A stretch of 20,303 nt of DNA from UMGS755 sp045595795 (lineage in GTDB: Bacteria; Bacillota; Clostridia; UBA1381; UBA9506), in the NCBI GenBank assembly GCA_045595795.1, contig JAZOBC010000060.1, forward strand, positions 1 to 20,303, given 5' to 3'. The stretch's first letter is position 1, and each line of letters opens with the position of its first letter. Made by a program: the position numbers and the translations under genes. Of the stretch, positions 1-6,319 are shown piece by piece. Below the pieces are notes generated by a model, which did not search any database, was not told where the DNA came from, and saw only the letters and a list, made by a program, of their open reading frames with translations.

Positions 1-243
1 CGATTCTCCCCCTTTACCCCCTTAAAACGACACAGGGGCGTTGCCCCTGGACCCCATTTACATAGAAGAACTATTTTTACATAACCCATTTATGGGTAGT
101 CAGTAGCAGTTGCATGGCTGGCAGGCCAATACAAAAGCACATTTGTGTGCAGCCAGTAGTATTAGGGCTATGCCCGAAAATGAACCCCCCCCCGTTATAC
201 GGGGGGATATTTATTGTATGAAGCTTTTGAGAGGATGACAACG
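1..243. other. Intergenic region with many short inverted repeats
   Basis: I see no credible gene here. The stretch holds a run of short inverted repeats: CAGGGGC/GCCCCTG at 33-49, ACCCAT/ATGGGT at 84-97, TGGC/GCCA at 115-128, GCACA/TGTGC at 137-150, GGGC/GCCC at 165-175, and a C-run/G-run pair at 187-206. The first, followed by GGACCCC, resembles GC-rich palindromes dispersed in intergenic DNA of many Clostridia; that is recalled, not searched. The last hairpin has no U-run after it and ends about 23 nt before the ribosome binding site of the next gene. I found no convincing promoter. Confidence 0.5.
187..206 (+). repeat. GC-rich hairpin before the serine hydrolase gene
   Basis: A run of C residues followed by GT (to 195), a three-base loop TAT (196-198), then AC and a run of G residues form a stem of eight or more base pairs. 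It could be the terminator of a gene left of the window, but ATATTTATTG follows rather than a U-run, so it is a poor intrinsic terminator. It could also be a leader hairpin of the serine hydrolase mRNA. Confidence 0.4.
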
Positions 244-1368
244 ATGAATTTTGAAGCACTGACTCAATTTTTAAATTCTCTTCCTGAGCGAGTGGGAGTG
301 CCCGGTACAGATTGCGTGGTATACCATAAACGTAAGGAAGTTTATCGCCATCAGTCCGGCTATGGCGATGTTGAAACAAGAATGCCTGTTTCGCCGGATG
401 CACTTTACAACCTGTACTCTGCCAGTAAGTTAACGACTTGTGTGGCAGCACTCCAATTATTTGAAAAAGGGGAATTTCTTTTAACGGACCCTCTTTATGA
501 TTACATTCCCGAATATAAAACCATGTACATAAAGGAAAAAGGCTTGGTGCGCAAGGCAGAAAAGGATATTTTAATTCGCGATTTGTTTACCATGTGTGCC
601 GGATTTAACTATGATACGCGCTCGCAGGCCATTCTGTCGACCAAAAAAGAGACTGGTCAGGTTTGCCCTACATTAGATGTTGTGCGCGCTTTGGCAAAAG
701 AAGCTTTGGACTTTGAACCAGGTAGTCGCTGGCAATATAGCTTGTGTCATGATGTTTTGGGGGGCTTGGTTGAAGTGGTCAGCGGCAAGCACTTTGGTGC
801 GTATTGCCGCCAACATATCTTTGAGCCACTTGGCATGGTGGACACCACATTTTTGCCTACTGCAGAGCATGAGCGGCGGTTAGCTCCTATGTATATGTTT
901 AATGAAGCCACACAGAAAGCTGACCGGATTTCCTCTAATAATGTATTTCGTTTTGGTAGTGCCTATGAAAGTGGCGGTGCCGGCGTAGTATCTTCCGTAT
1001 CGGATTATGGAAAGTTGGCCGATTGCCTTTGCGGTGGCGGAAAAACGGCCGAAGGAGAGAAAATCCTCAGCAGGCACACGATTGACCTGATGCGGAAAAA
1101 TCATCTAAATTATGATGGTATTTTGGAATACGGCTGGACGCACATGCCGGGCTATGGCTATGGCTTGGGTGTTCGCACCATGGTCGATCCCGTTGCAGGT
1201 GGCTCAAACGGTCCTGTGGGAGAATTTGGCTGGGGCGGTGCAGCCGGTGCTTATGTGCAGATTGACCCCGAAAATGAGTTGGCGGTTTTCTATGCACAGC
1301 ATATGCTGACAAGCAAAGAAGAATATATTCACAGACGGCTGAGAAATATTATTTATAGTTGTCTGTAA
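244..1368 (+). CDS. Serine hydrolase, beta-lactamase/class C PBP fold
   Basis: This 374-aa protein belongs to the broad beta-lactamase-like family (Pfam Beta-lactamase, PF00144), which includes class C beta-lactamases, D,D-peptidases and esterases. The nucleophile motif SxxK is S59-A-S-K62. A Tyr-Ser-Leu at 165-167 is the likely second motif (YxN position). GWGGAAG at 329-335 matches the conserved C-terminal glycine-rich strand of the family (H/KxG position). No signal peptide is visible, so it is probably cytoplasmic, which argues against a periplasmic-type beta-lactamase. The ATG at 244 is chosen because GAGAGGA sits 8 nt upstream; an in-frame ATG at 214 has no comparable site. The gene stands alone and ends at a strong bidirectional terminator. 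The substrate cannot be read from sequence; esterase or D-amino-acid peptidase activity are both possible. Confidence 0.85.
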   Translation: MNFEALTQFLNSLPERVGVPGTDCVVYHKRKEVYRHQSGYGDVETRMPVSPDALYNLYSASKLTTCVAALQLFEKGEFLLTDPLYDYIPEYKTMYIKEKGLVRKAEKDILIRDLFTMCAGFNYDTRSQAILSTKKETGQVCPTLDVVRALAKEALDFEPGSRWQYSLCHDVLGGLVEVVSGKHFGAYCRQHIFEPLGMVDTTFLPTAEHERRLAPMYMFNEATQKADRISSNNVFRFGSAYESGGAGVVSSVSDYGKLADCLCGGGKTAEGEKILSRHTIDLMRKNHLNYDGILEYGWTHMPGYGYGLGVRTMVDPVAGGSNGPVGEFGWGGAAGAYVQIDPENELAVFYAQHMLTSKEEYIHRRLRNIIYSCL

Positions 1369-1370
1369 GT

Positions 1371-1409
1371 GTAAAAAGGACTGTAGCAACGTGCTACAGT
1401 CCTTTTTAC
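1371..1409. terminator. Perfect bidirectional intrinsic terminator
   Basis: An 18-bp stem without mismatch (1371-1388 with 1392-1409) closes on a 3-nt loop ACG. An A-run lies on the left arm and a T-run on the right, so it can stop transcription of the serine hydrolase (plus) and the thioesterase (minus). Its core CTGTAGCA recurs in two other terminators of the window. Confidence 0.93.
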
Positions 1410-1436
1410 GCGGAGGGTAATATGGCGTTTGGATTC

Positions 1437-1832
1437 TTATTCCCGTAGACGCGGTACACGAGTAGGACGTCCGTTATGGTCAAGTGCCACAAATACAAGC
1501 GTTGCTTCGTTGGTCATCATCACTGAACCGCTTTGTAAATTTTCTGCCCAAACACTGACCTTGATTTTCATGGAGGTGTTGCCGACTGAAAGAAGTGTTG
1601 CCACTAATTTTACCATTTCACCCAGACGAACAGGATGTTTAAAATCGAGACTATCCATTGAGACGGTTGCAACAATGCGGTTTGCATGTTTTGAAGCGGT
1701 TAGGGCTGCAGCAATGTCAATCCAGTGCATGAGTTGTCCGCCTTTTAAATTGCCCAAGAGATTCACATCGTTGGGCAGCACTAACTGAACCATTTCCACA
1801 ACGGAATCGCTGGGAGATTTGCTTTGCTCCAT
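1437..1832 (-). CDS. Acyl-CoA thioesterase, hotdog fold (YciA/YkhA type)
   Basis: This 131-aa protein matches the acyl-CoA thioester hydrolase branch of the hotdog superfamily (PF03061), which cleaves acyl-CoA to a free acid and CoA in the cytoplasm. The diagnostic stretch is at residues 21-42: N-D-x-N at 21-24, the Gly-Gly pair at 31-32, then a helix carrying W37 and D39. The strand reading DFKHPV at 63-68 and the later strands follow the fold. The length is typical of a single-domain subunit, which normally forms hexamers. AAAGGAG upstream of the ATG at 1832 supports the start. The gene is monocistronic and convergent with the serine hydrolase. The acyl chain preference is unknown. Confidence 0.88.
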   Translation of the reverse strand: MEQSKSPSDSVVEMVQLVLPNDVNLLGNLKGGQLMHWIDIAAALTASKHANRIVATVSMDSLDFKHPVRLGEMVKLVATLLSVGNTSMKIKVSVWAENLQSGSVMMTNEATLVFVALDHNGRPTRVPRLRE

Positions 1833-2018
1833 ATTGAATTTACTCCTTTTTTAAAATATTTTATGTTAGTTTTAACTGATTTTGTTATATTCATAATTAA
1901 AAATTTTTGCTTACACCTTTCAACAGAAAAATTGTGGTAAACGAGGCATGATTTGGCTGACATGAAAAGAATTTAAAAAACCATACTAAAAATATCGAAA
2001 TGTATGGAAGTGAAATAA
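1833..2018. other. Divergent intergenic region, thioesterase/VanW gene
   Basis: This AT-rich spacer between divergent genes must hold two promoters. On the minus strand TTGAAA followed by AT-rich sequence ending near TATAAC is a weak candidate. On the plus strand CTGACA and CATACT are present but the spacing is 19. Neither is good enough to list separately. GGAAGTG about 8 nt before the ATG at 2019 is the ribosome binding site of the VanW gene. Confidence 0.3.
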
Positions 2019-2642
2019 ATGAAACAAATCCTTTACTGCCTTATGCTGGTTATACTTTTGAGTGGTTGCAGTATGATACAAACAAGAGAGGAGAGGCCTA
2101 TGAAAGAGCCGACTCCTACGACATCTGCCACCCAACAGCCGGAACCAACGGAAGTACCAATGCCGGAAGAAACACCAATTACCACGCCGGAACCCATTCT
2201 TTTAGGCAGCGCACAAACAGAACTGTTAGACCAAACGGAGAGCCGCATGCATAACATCAGTCTTGCCATCGATAGTTTGAATGGATTTGAGCTTAAGCCA
2301 TCGGAATCCTTTTCCTTTAACAACGTTGTGGGAGAGCGCACGTCCGAGCGTGGTTATGAAAAGGCAACGGTCATTATTCAATTGGAAAAAAAGCAGGATT
2401 ATGGTGGTGGCGTGTGTCAGGTCAGTACAACACTGTATCAGGCAGCCAAAGAGGCTTGCCTTTCTGTTACAGAACGTCACAGTCATCAAAAGGATGTGGG
2501 CTATGCAGTTCAAGGAGAGGATGCAGCTGTTGATTACGGCAATAAGGATTTAAAATTTGTAAACAACACAGATTCAGTACTTCGATTTCATTTATATGTA
2601 TTCCAGGGAGTAGTAGGAGCTGAGATTTATGCTTTGCCATAA
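2019..2642 (+). CDS. VanW-domain lipoprotein
   Basis: The 207-aa product starts with a lipoprotein signal peptide whose lipobox is L14-S-G-C17, so it should be lipid-anchored on the outer face of the membrane. A Pro/Thr/Glu-rich linker spans about 29-60. The rest is a VanW domain (PF04294): FSFNxxxGxRTxERGY at 98-113, GGGVCQVSTTLY at 129-140, ERHSH at 152-156 and DAAVDYGxxDLxFxNNT at 168-184. VanW occurs in some vancomycin resistance clusters, but its activity is not established and the domain is common in Clostridia without resistance genes. No vanA/B/H/X/R/S gene is nearby, so resistance is not implied; a cell-wall role is an inference. A longer overlapping frame from 2000 has none of these features. 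The downstream end shows only a weak hairpin without a U-run. Confidence 0.88.
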   Translation: MKQILYCLMLVILLSGCSMIQTREERPMKEPTPTTSATQQPEPTEVPMPEETPITTPEPILLGSAQTELLDQTESRMHNISLAIDSLNGFELKPSESFSFNNVVGERTSERGYEKATVIIQLEKKQDYGGGVCQVSTTLYQAAKEACLSVTERHSHQKDVGYAVQGEDAAVDYGNKDLKFVNNTDSVLRFHLYVFQGVVGAEIYALP

Positions 2643-2692
2643 CAAAACTACAATCGAATGGTTGTAAATTAACTCGGAATGCAGAAAGATAC

Positions 2693-2721
2693 TTTACTAA
2701 ACAGGAATTTTATAGTAAAAT
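2693..2721 (+). promoter_or_regulatory. Promoter of the amino acid ABC operon with embedded palindrome
   Basis: TTTACT (2693-2698), a 17-nt spacer and TAAAAT (2716-2721) make a good sigma-A-type promoter. The inverted repeat TTTACTA (2693-2699) / TAGTAAA (2713-2719) covers both the -35 and -10 boxes. A second palindrome TTTAC-GA-GTAAA lies just past the expected start site at 2734-2745. This arrangement fits repressor control but no regulator is identified. Confidence 0.65.
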
Positions 2722-2733
2722 GTATATGTTACT

Positions 2734-2745
2734 TTTACGAGTAAA
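2734..2745. promoter_or_regulatory. Candidate operator TTTAC-GA-GTAAA
   Basis: This 12-bp palindrome has the same half-site (TTTAC/GTAAA) as the inverted repeat inside the upstream promoter and sits at the predicted start of the transcript. The repeated half-site makes a protein-binding site more likely than chance. It is too short to be a terminator or riboswitch. Confidence 0.4.
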
Positions 2746-2777
2746 GAAATTATTTACAAGAAAAGGGGATTTTCAAC

Positions 2778-3605
2778 ATGAAAAAAGTATTAGCATTGGC
2801 ACTTTCTATGATGTTGCTGGTAGTGGCATTTTCCGGCTGCAGCACAGACAAAGCACCCGCAGGCGACGACAAACAAGCCGCAACTTCCGGTGAAGTTCTC
2901 ACTTGTGGTGTTACCATTTTTGAAAAGATGAACGAAAAGAATCCTGATGGAACTTGGACAGGTTTTGAAACCGAGTTTGCACAGGAAGTAGGTAAAATCC
3001 TTGGCATGGAAGTCAAGTTCCAGGAAATTGACTGGGCTCAGAAATATAACGAGCTGAATTCCGGTGCCATTGATTGTGTTTGGAACGGTTTTACCGCTAA
3101 CTCTTCTGATGATGGCATTAAGCGTTCAGATTTAGTTGATTTCTCATATGGTTACATGCTGAATCAGCAGTGTATCGTTGTTAAGGCTGACCAGGTTGAT
3201 ACATATAAGTCCGAAGCAGACCTTGCAGGCAAAACCGCTTGTGTTGAAGGCGGTAGTGCCGGTGCAGCTTACGCTGAAAGCGTAACTGATGCTGACAAGA
3301 TTTCTTCCGCAACCGCACAAATCAATGCCTTCACTGAAGTAAAATCCGGTGCTGTTGATTTTATCGTTGTAGACATTCTGCTGGCTCAGAACCTTTGCGG
3401 TCAGGGCGACTATGCTGATCTTGCCATTGTTGAAGCGATTGAGCTTGAATCTGAAATTTACGCCATCGGCTTCAAGAAGGGCAGCGACCTGACTGAAAAG
3501 GTTAATGCTGCAATTTTAGAGCTTGAAGCAAACGGAAAGCTGATGGAACTGGCAACCAAATATGGTTTTGAAAACGTTCTGAAAGTATCAAAAACCATTG
3601 AATAA
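2778..3605 (+). CDS. Amino acid ABC transporter substrate-binding lipoprotein
   Basis: This 275-aa protein is the extracellular receptor of a polar amino acid importer (SBP_bac_3, PF00497). The lipobox F18-S-G-C21 predicts a lipid anchor after a 20-residue signal peptide, followed by a short Ala/Asp/Gly-rich linker. The first lobe has the family pattern around GFETEFAQEVGKILG (62-76), then W86 and the SGAIDCVWNGF segment (95-105). R116, five residues before the DFS at 121-123, aligns with the arginine that binds the ligand carboxylate in HisJ/GlnH-type receptors. Between NGF and R116 the segment is longer than the usual TPER arrangement. Start: ATG at 2778 with AAAAGGGGAT about 8 nt upstream. 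It is the first gene of a three-gene operon. The exact amino acid is not predictable. Confidence 0.92.
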   Translation: MKKVLALALSMMLLVVAFSGCSTDKAPAGDDKQAATSGEVLTCGVTIFEKMNEKNPDGTWTGFETEFAQEVGKILGMEVKFQEIDWAQKYNELNSGAIDCVWNGFTANSSDDGIKRSDLVDFSYGYMLNQQCIVVKADQVDTYKSEADLAGKTACVEGGSAGAAYAESVTDADKISSATAQINAFTEVKSGAVDFIVVDILLAQNLCGQGDYADLAIVEAIELESEIYAIGFKKGSDLTEKVNAAILELEANGKLMELATKYGFENVLKVSKTIE

Positions 3606-3629
3606 TTTTTGAGATAAAGGAAACATATC

Positions 3630-4274
3630 ATGGGATTTTGGAATGTAACTCTCAGCCTGATTGGCGGACTTAAGTATACTTGCCTGATATTTGCGCTAAC
3701 ACTTGTGTTAGCGCTTCCTTTAGGTTTGGTGATTGCTTTTGGCTCAATGTCAAAATTTAAACCGCTTGCTTATGTTGTGAAAACCTTTGTTTGGATTATC
3801 CGCGGGGTTCCGCTTATGTTGCAGGTTATCATCTTCTTTTATGTGCCCGGTTTTGTGATTGGAAAGCCAATTTTGTCGCGTTTTTCATCTGTTATAGCAG
3901 CATTTGTCATTAACTATGCCTGCTATTTTTCGGAGATATACAGAGGTGGCATTGAAAGTATATCCAAGGGTCAGTATGAGGCAGGACAAGTTCTGGGCAT
4001 GACAAAGAAGCAAATTTTCTTTAAAATTGTTTTGATGCAAGTTGTAAAGCGAATTTTGGCTCCTATGTCAAATGAGGTTATAACCTTAGTAAAGGATACA
4101 GCATTGGCAAGAGTTATTATGATTGTTGAGGTTATTCAGGCAGCCCAAAACTTTGCAGCCTATGGCCTTATGTGGCCTTTATTCTACACAGCGGTGTTCT
4201 ATCTTGCTTTTGTAGGAATTCTGACGCTGATTTTTGGATTCTTCGAAAAGAAGCTGTCTTATTATAGGATATAA
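3630..4274 (+). CDS. Amino acid ABC transporter permease (HisM/GlnP family)
   Basis: The 214-aa membrane protein forms the channel of the amino acid importer (BPD_transp_1, PF00528). It has about five hydrophobic segments, the first at roughly residues 10-37. The segment RGVPLMLQVIIFF early in the protein and the EAA loop (EIYRGGIESISKGQYEAGQVLG, then MTKKQIFFKIV) are typical of the HEQRo subfamily; the loop docks to the ATPase. AAAGG at 3616-3620 supports the ATG at 3630. It follows the binding protein by 24 nt and precedes the ATPase by 11 nt. A perfect 10-bp inverted repeat lies inside the gene at 3693-3714. Only one permease is present, so a homodimer is expected. Confidence 0.93.
   Translation: MGFWNVTLSLIGGLKYTCLIFALTLVLALPLGLVIAFGSMSKFKPLAYVVKTFVWIIRGVPLMLQVIIFFYVPGFVIGKPILSRFSSVIAAFVINYACYFSEIYRGGIESISKGQYEAGQVLGMTKKQIFFKIVLMQVVKRILAPMSNEVITLVKDTALARVIMIVEVIQAAQNFAAYGLMWPLFYTAVFYLAFVGILTLIFGFFEKKLSYYRI
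3693..3714. repeat. Perfect 10-bp inverted repeat inside the permease gene
   Basis: GCGCTAACAC (3693-3702), a 2-nt centre TT, and GTGTTAGCGC (3705-3714) form a perfect inverted repeat starting 63 nt after the start codon, within the part encoding the first membrane helix. As RNA the tips must open to form a loop. See findings. Confidence 0.8.
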
Positions 4275-4285
4275 GAGGTGATAGA

Positions 4286-5041
4286 ATGCCTATTTTGGAA
4301 GTGAAAGACTTAAAAAAGAGTTTTGGCAAAACAGAAGTTTTAAAAGGAATCAGTTTTTCGATTGAGGAAGGCGATGTGCTTTCTATTATCGGTTCTTCCG
4401 GCAGTGGTAAAACCACTCTTCTGCGTTGTTTGAATTTTCTTGAATTTGCTGAAAGCGGAACGATTTCAGTCAATGACAAGGTGATTTATGACGGTAGTCA
4501 CAAGGAAGCTATGAATGATAAATACATACAGCAGATGCGCCTGCATTTTGGCTTGGTGTTTCAGTCTTTTAATTTGTTTCCGCAGTATAACGTACTCAAA
4601 AATGTCACCCTGGCACCGTCGCTTTTAAAGCTTGACACGCCGGAAAATATTGAGGCAAAGGCCATGGAGCTCCTTGGCAAAGTAGGTCTTTTAGAAAAGA
4701 TTGAAAGCTATCCATGTGAGCTTTCGGGAGGTCAACAGCAGCGCGTGGCAATTGCGCGTGCACTGGCCTTAAATCCGCATATCTTGTGTTTTGATGAACC
4801 AACTTCAGCGCTTGACCCGGAACTGACCGGCGAAGTACTCAGAGTTATTCGCGGTTTGGCAGAGGACAACATGACATTGCTCATTGTAACACATGAGATG
4901 TCTTTTGCAAAAGACGTGGCCAGTAAGGTTGTGTTCATGGACCGCGGTGTGATTGCTGCAGCAGGTACACCGGATGAAATCTTTAACAACACAGACAATG
5001 AGCGCATTGCTTCGTTTTTAAGAAGCTATAACGAATATTAA
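4286..5041 (+). CDS. Amino acid ABC transporter ATP-binding protein (GlnQ/HisP family)
   Basis: This 251-aa ATPase drives the importer encoded by the two preceding genes. Walker A is GSSGSGKTT at 36-44 (K42), the Q-loop is VFQSFNLFPQ around 91-100, the signature LSGGQQQR is at 146-153, Walker B is ILCFDE at 166-171 with catalytic E171, the D-loop SALDP follows, and the switch histidine is H203. The C-terminal pattern MDRGVIAAAGTPDEIF is standard for the polar amino acid class. Length is normal for the family. AGAGGTGA precedes the ATG at 4286. The gene closes the operon at a terminator at 5047-5088. Confidence 0.95.
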   Translation: MPILEVKDLKKSFGKTEVLKGISFSIEEGDVLSIIGSSGSGKTTLLRCLNFLEFAESGTISVNDKVIYDGSHKEAMNDKYIQQMRLHFGLVFQSFNLFPQYNVLKNVTLAPSLLKLDTPENIEAKAMELLGKVGLLEKIESYPCELSGGQQQRVAIARALALNPHILCFDEPTSALDPELTGEVLRVIRGLAEDNMTLLIVTHEMSFAKDVASKVVFMDRGVIAAAGTPDEIFNNTDNERIASFLRSYNEY

Positions 5042-5046
5042 AATTA

Positions 5047-5088
5047 AGAGGCTGTAGCAATATCAAATAGTTTTGCTACAGTCTTTTT
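5047..5088 (+). terminator. Intrinsic terminator after the amino acid ABC operon
   Basis: CTGTAGCAA (5052-5060) pairs with TTGCTACAG (5073-5081), extended outward by four more pairs including G-U, with a 12-nt loop and a T-run at 5084-5088. The stem core repeats that of the terminator at 1371-1409. Confidence 0.88.
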
Positions 5089-5150
5089 GTGTCTTAGGAA
5101 TATTACCAGCTTGTTTTGATGAAATGCTGTCAAATTTTATGAAAAAAAGA

Positions 5151-5179
5151 TTGACATTGCAGAATATTAATGGTATAAT
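5151..5179 (+). promoter_or_regulatory. Full-consensus sigma-A promoter of rplU-prp-rpmA
   Basis: TTGACA (5151-5156), exactly 17 nt, then TATAAT (5174-5179), with TGG just before the -10 box as an extended -10 element. Both hexamers match the consensus at all six positions, as expected for a highly expressed ribosomal protein operon. The start site should fall near 5186. Confidence 0.93.
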
Positions 5180-5185
5180 ATTTGA

Positions 5186-5260
5186 TAGCCGCGTGTGTAG
5201 GGTCTCAAACGGTAAAATGCCTACCCTGATTTACAGCGAGCAAGGATGGAGGAGGTGCAG
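5186..5260 (+). ncRNA. Candidate L21 leader, ribosomal protein autoregulatory element
   Basis: About 75 nt of untranslated leader separate the promoter start from the rplU ribosome binding site. Position and size fit the Rfam L21 leader found before rplU in Firmicutes. GTAGG (5197-5201) can pair with CCTAC (5220-5224), or GGGT (5200-5203) with ACCC (5223-5226), giving a hairpin whose loop includes TCAAACGGTAAAAT. I infer the family from context and cannot run a covariance model. The trans-acting ligand is presumably a ribosomal protein. Confidence 0.6.
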
Positions 5261-5264
5261 ATTG

Positions 5265-5576
5265 ATGTACGCAATTATTAAGACAGGCGGAAAGCAGTAT
5301 AAAGTCAGCGAAGGTGATGTAATCTTTGTTGAAAAGCTGGGTGCCGCTGTTGACGAAACCGTTACCTTCAGCGAAGTAATCGCAGTTGGCGAAGGCAGCA
5401 GCTTAAAGGTTGGTGCGCCGCTGGTTGAAGGTGCAAGTGTAACCGCTAAGGTTGCAAAGGAAGGAAAAGCCAAAAAGGTGATTGTATTTAAGTACAAGCC
5501 TAAAAAGGGTTATTCCAAAAAGCAGGGTCACAGACAGCCTTACACCAAGGTTGTTATTGAGAAGATCAATGCATAA
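5265..5576 (+). CDS. rplU: 50S ribosomal protein L21
   Basis: The 103-aa product begins MYAIIKTGGKQYKVSEGD, the conserved L21 amino terminus, and carries the family C-terminal pattern with Lys-rich KYKPKKGYSKKQGHRQ followed by the final strand. L21 binds 23S rRNA in the large subunit. The ATG at 5265 is chosen because GGAGGAGGTG lies just upstream and the length is exactly that of bacterial L21. The frame is open further upstream, but that region is the promoter and leader. The stop overlaps the start of prp (TAATG), indicating translational coupling. L21, Prp and L27 form a well-known conserved cluster. Confidence 0.98.
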   Translation: MYAIIKTGGKQYKVSEGDVIFVEKLGAAVDETVTFSEVIAVGEGSSLKVGAPLVEGASVTAKVAKEGKAKKVIVFKYKPKKGYSKKQGHRQPYTKVVIEKINA

Positions 5577-5908
5577 TGATTAACATTAGTTTATTCAGAA
5601 ATCAAACGGGGCAGCTTACTGGGTTTTCCGTTAGTGGTCATGCAGGCTACGCTGAGGCCGGTGCCGATATTGTTTGTGCTTCTGTTACCACGGCAGCCTT
5701 TACGGCGGTGAATGGATTAACAGATATCATAGGTATTGAGACAGAGGTTACTATGCAAGAAGGATATTTATCTTGCAAGATGCCCGAGGCTTTAGCCAGA
5801 GAAAAAAGGCAGATGGCGGATGTATTGCTTGAAAGCATGGTTTTGTCTTTTCAAAATTTTGCAGAGCAGTATGGTGCATATGTCAGCCTGGAGACGAAGC
5901 GGATTTAA
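5576..5908 (+). CDS. prp: Ribosomal-processing cysteine protease Prp (YsxB)
   Basis: Prp removes the N-terminal extension of ribosomal protein L27 in Firmicutes and related groups, a step shown to be needed for ribosome function in Staphylococcus aureus. The 110-aa protein has the family signature GHAGYAEAGADIVCASV at residues 21-37, giving the catalytic pair H22 and C34. Its start codon overlaps the rplU stop (ATG at 5576, shared A), so it is probably made by coupled translation at a level set by L21. It lies directly before its substrate gene rpmA. All features are intact. Confidence 0.95.
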   Translation: MINISLFRNQTGQLTGFSVSGHAGYAEAGADIVCASVTTAAFTAVNGLTDIIGIETEVTMQEGYLSCKMPEALAREKRQMADVLLESMVLSFQNFAEQYGAYVSLETKRI

Positions 5909-5972
5909 ACGAAAAGTTTGTTCCATCCAGAATGTGCGAAAAGAGTTCGTACCTAAAAAAGGAGGTTTCATC

Positions 5973-6251
5973 ATGATCAGATTTGATATTCAGTTTTTTG
6001 CTCATAAAAAGGGTGTTGGTAGCACAAAGAACGGCCGTGACAGCGAAGCGAAACGTTTAGGCGTGAAAAAAGGCGACGGACAGGCTGTTTTAGCCGGCAA
6101 CATCTTGGTGCGTCAGAGAGGAACCAAAATTCATCCCGGCATCAATGTGGGTAAAGGCGGAGATGATACGCTGTTTGCTCTGATTGACGGTAACGTTAAG
6201 TTCGAGAGAAAAGGTAAAAACAAGAAGCAGGTCAGCGTATATTCTGCATAA
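5973..6251 (+). CDS. rpmA: 50S ribosomal protein L27 with Prp-cleavable N-terminus
   Basis: The 92-aa L27 begins MIRFDIQFFAHKKGVGSTKN. The first nine residues match the Firmicute extension ending in QFF, and cleavage between F9 and A10 by Prp exposes the A-x-K-K-G tail that reaches the peptidyl transferase centre. The rest (GRDSEAKRLGVKKGDGQ, then LVRQRGTKIHPG and the GKGGDDTLFAL strand) is canonical L27. A strong AAAAAAGGAGG at 5955-5965 sits 7 nt before the ATG at 5973; the reading frame is open further upstream but lacks such a site. A terminator follows, so the usual next gene obg is not cotranscribed and is not in the window. Confidence 0.97.
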   Translation: MIRFDIQFFAHKKGVGSTKNGRDSEAKRLGVKKGDGQAVLAGNILVRQRGTKIHPGINVGKGGDDTLFALIDGNVKFERKGKNKKQVSVYSA

Positions 6252-6262
6252 TGTAAACATTG

Positions 6263-6299
6263 AAAAGCCCATTACGGTCTATCGTATTGGGCTTTTTTT
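6263..6299 (+). terminator. Intrinsic terminator after rpmA
   Basis: AAAAGCCCA (6263-6271) pairs with TGGGCTTTT (6288-6296). After one T-T mismatch the stem continues TACG/CGTA to a 6-nt loop, and a T-run ends at 6299. The next start codon is only 21 nt away, so the downstream gene either depends on read-through or on a promoter I cannot see. Confidence 0.9.
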
Positions 6300-6319
6300 G
6301 TTAACAAGGAGATAGAAAA

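Noticed and set aside
77..451. Minus-strand open frame of 124 codons
   Set aside because: It overlaps the start of the serine hydrolase gene and the repeat-rich leader, has no recognisable motif, and encodes low-complexity sequence unlike a real protein.
2019..2642. Vancomycin resistance determinant
   Set aside because: Only the VanW domain is present; no ligase, dehydrogenase, dipeptidase or two-component genes of a resistance cluster are near.
2646..2670. Terminator after the VanW gene
   Set aside because: TACAA/TTGTA arms give a weak stem with internal mismatches and no U-run.
5073..5264. Longer L21 reading frame starting upstream
   Set aside because: It includes the terminator arm, consensus promoter and leader; the strong ribosome binding site and the family's N-terminus place the start at 5265.
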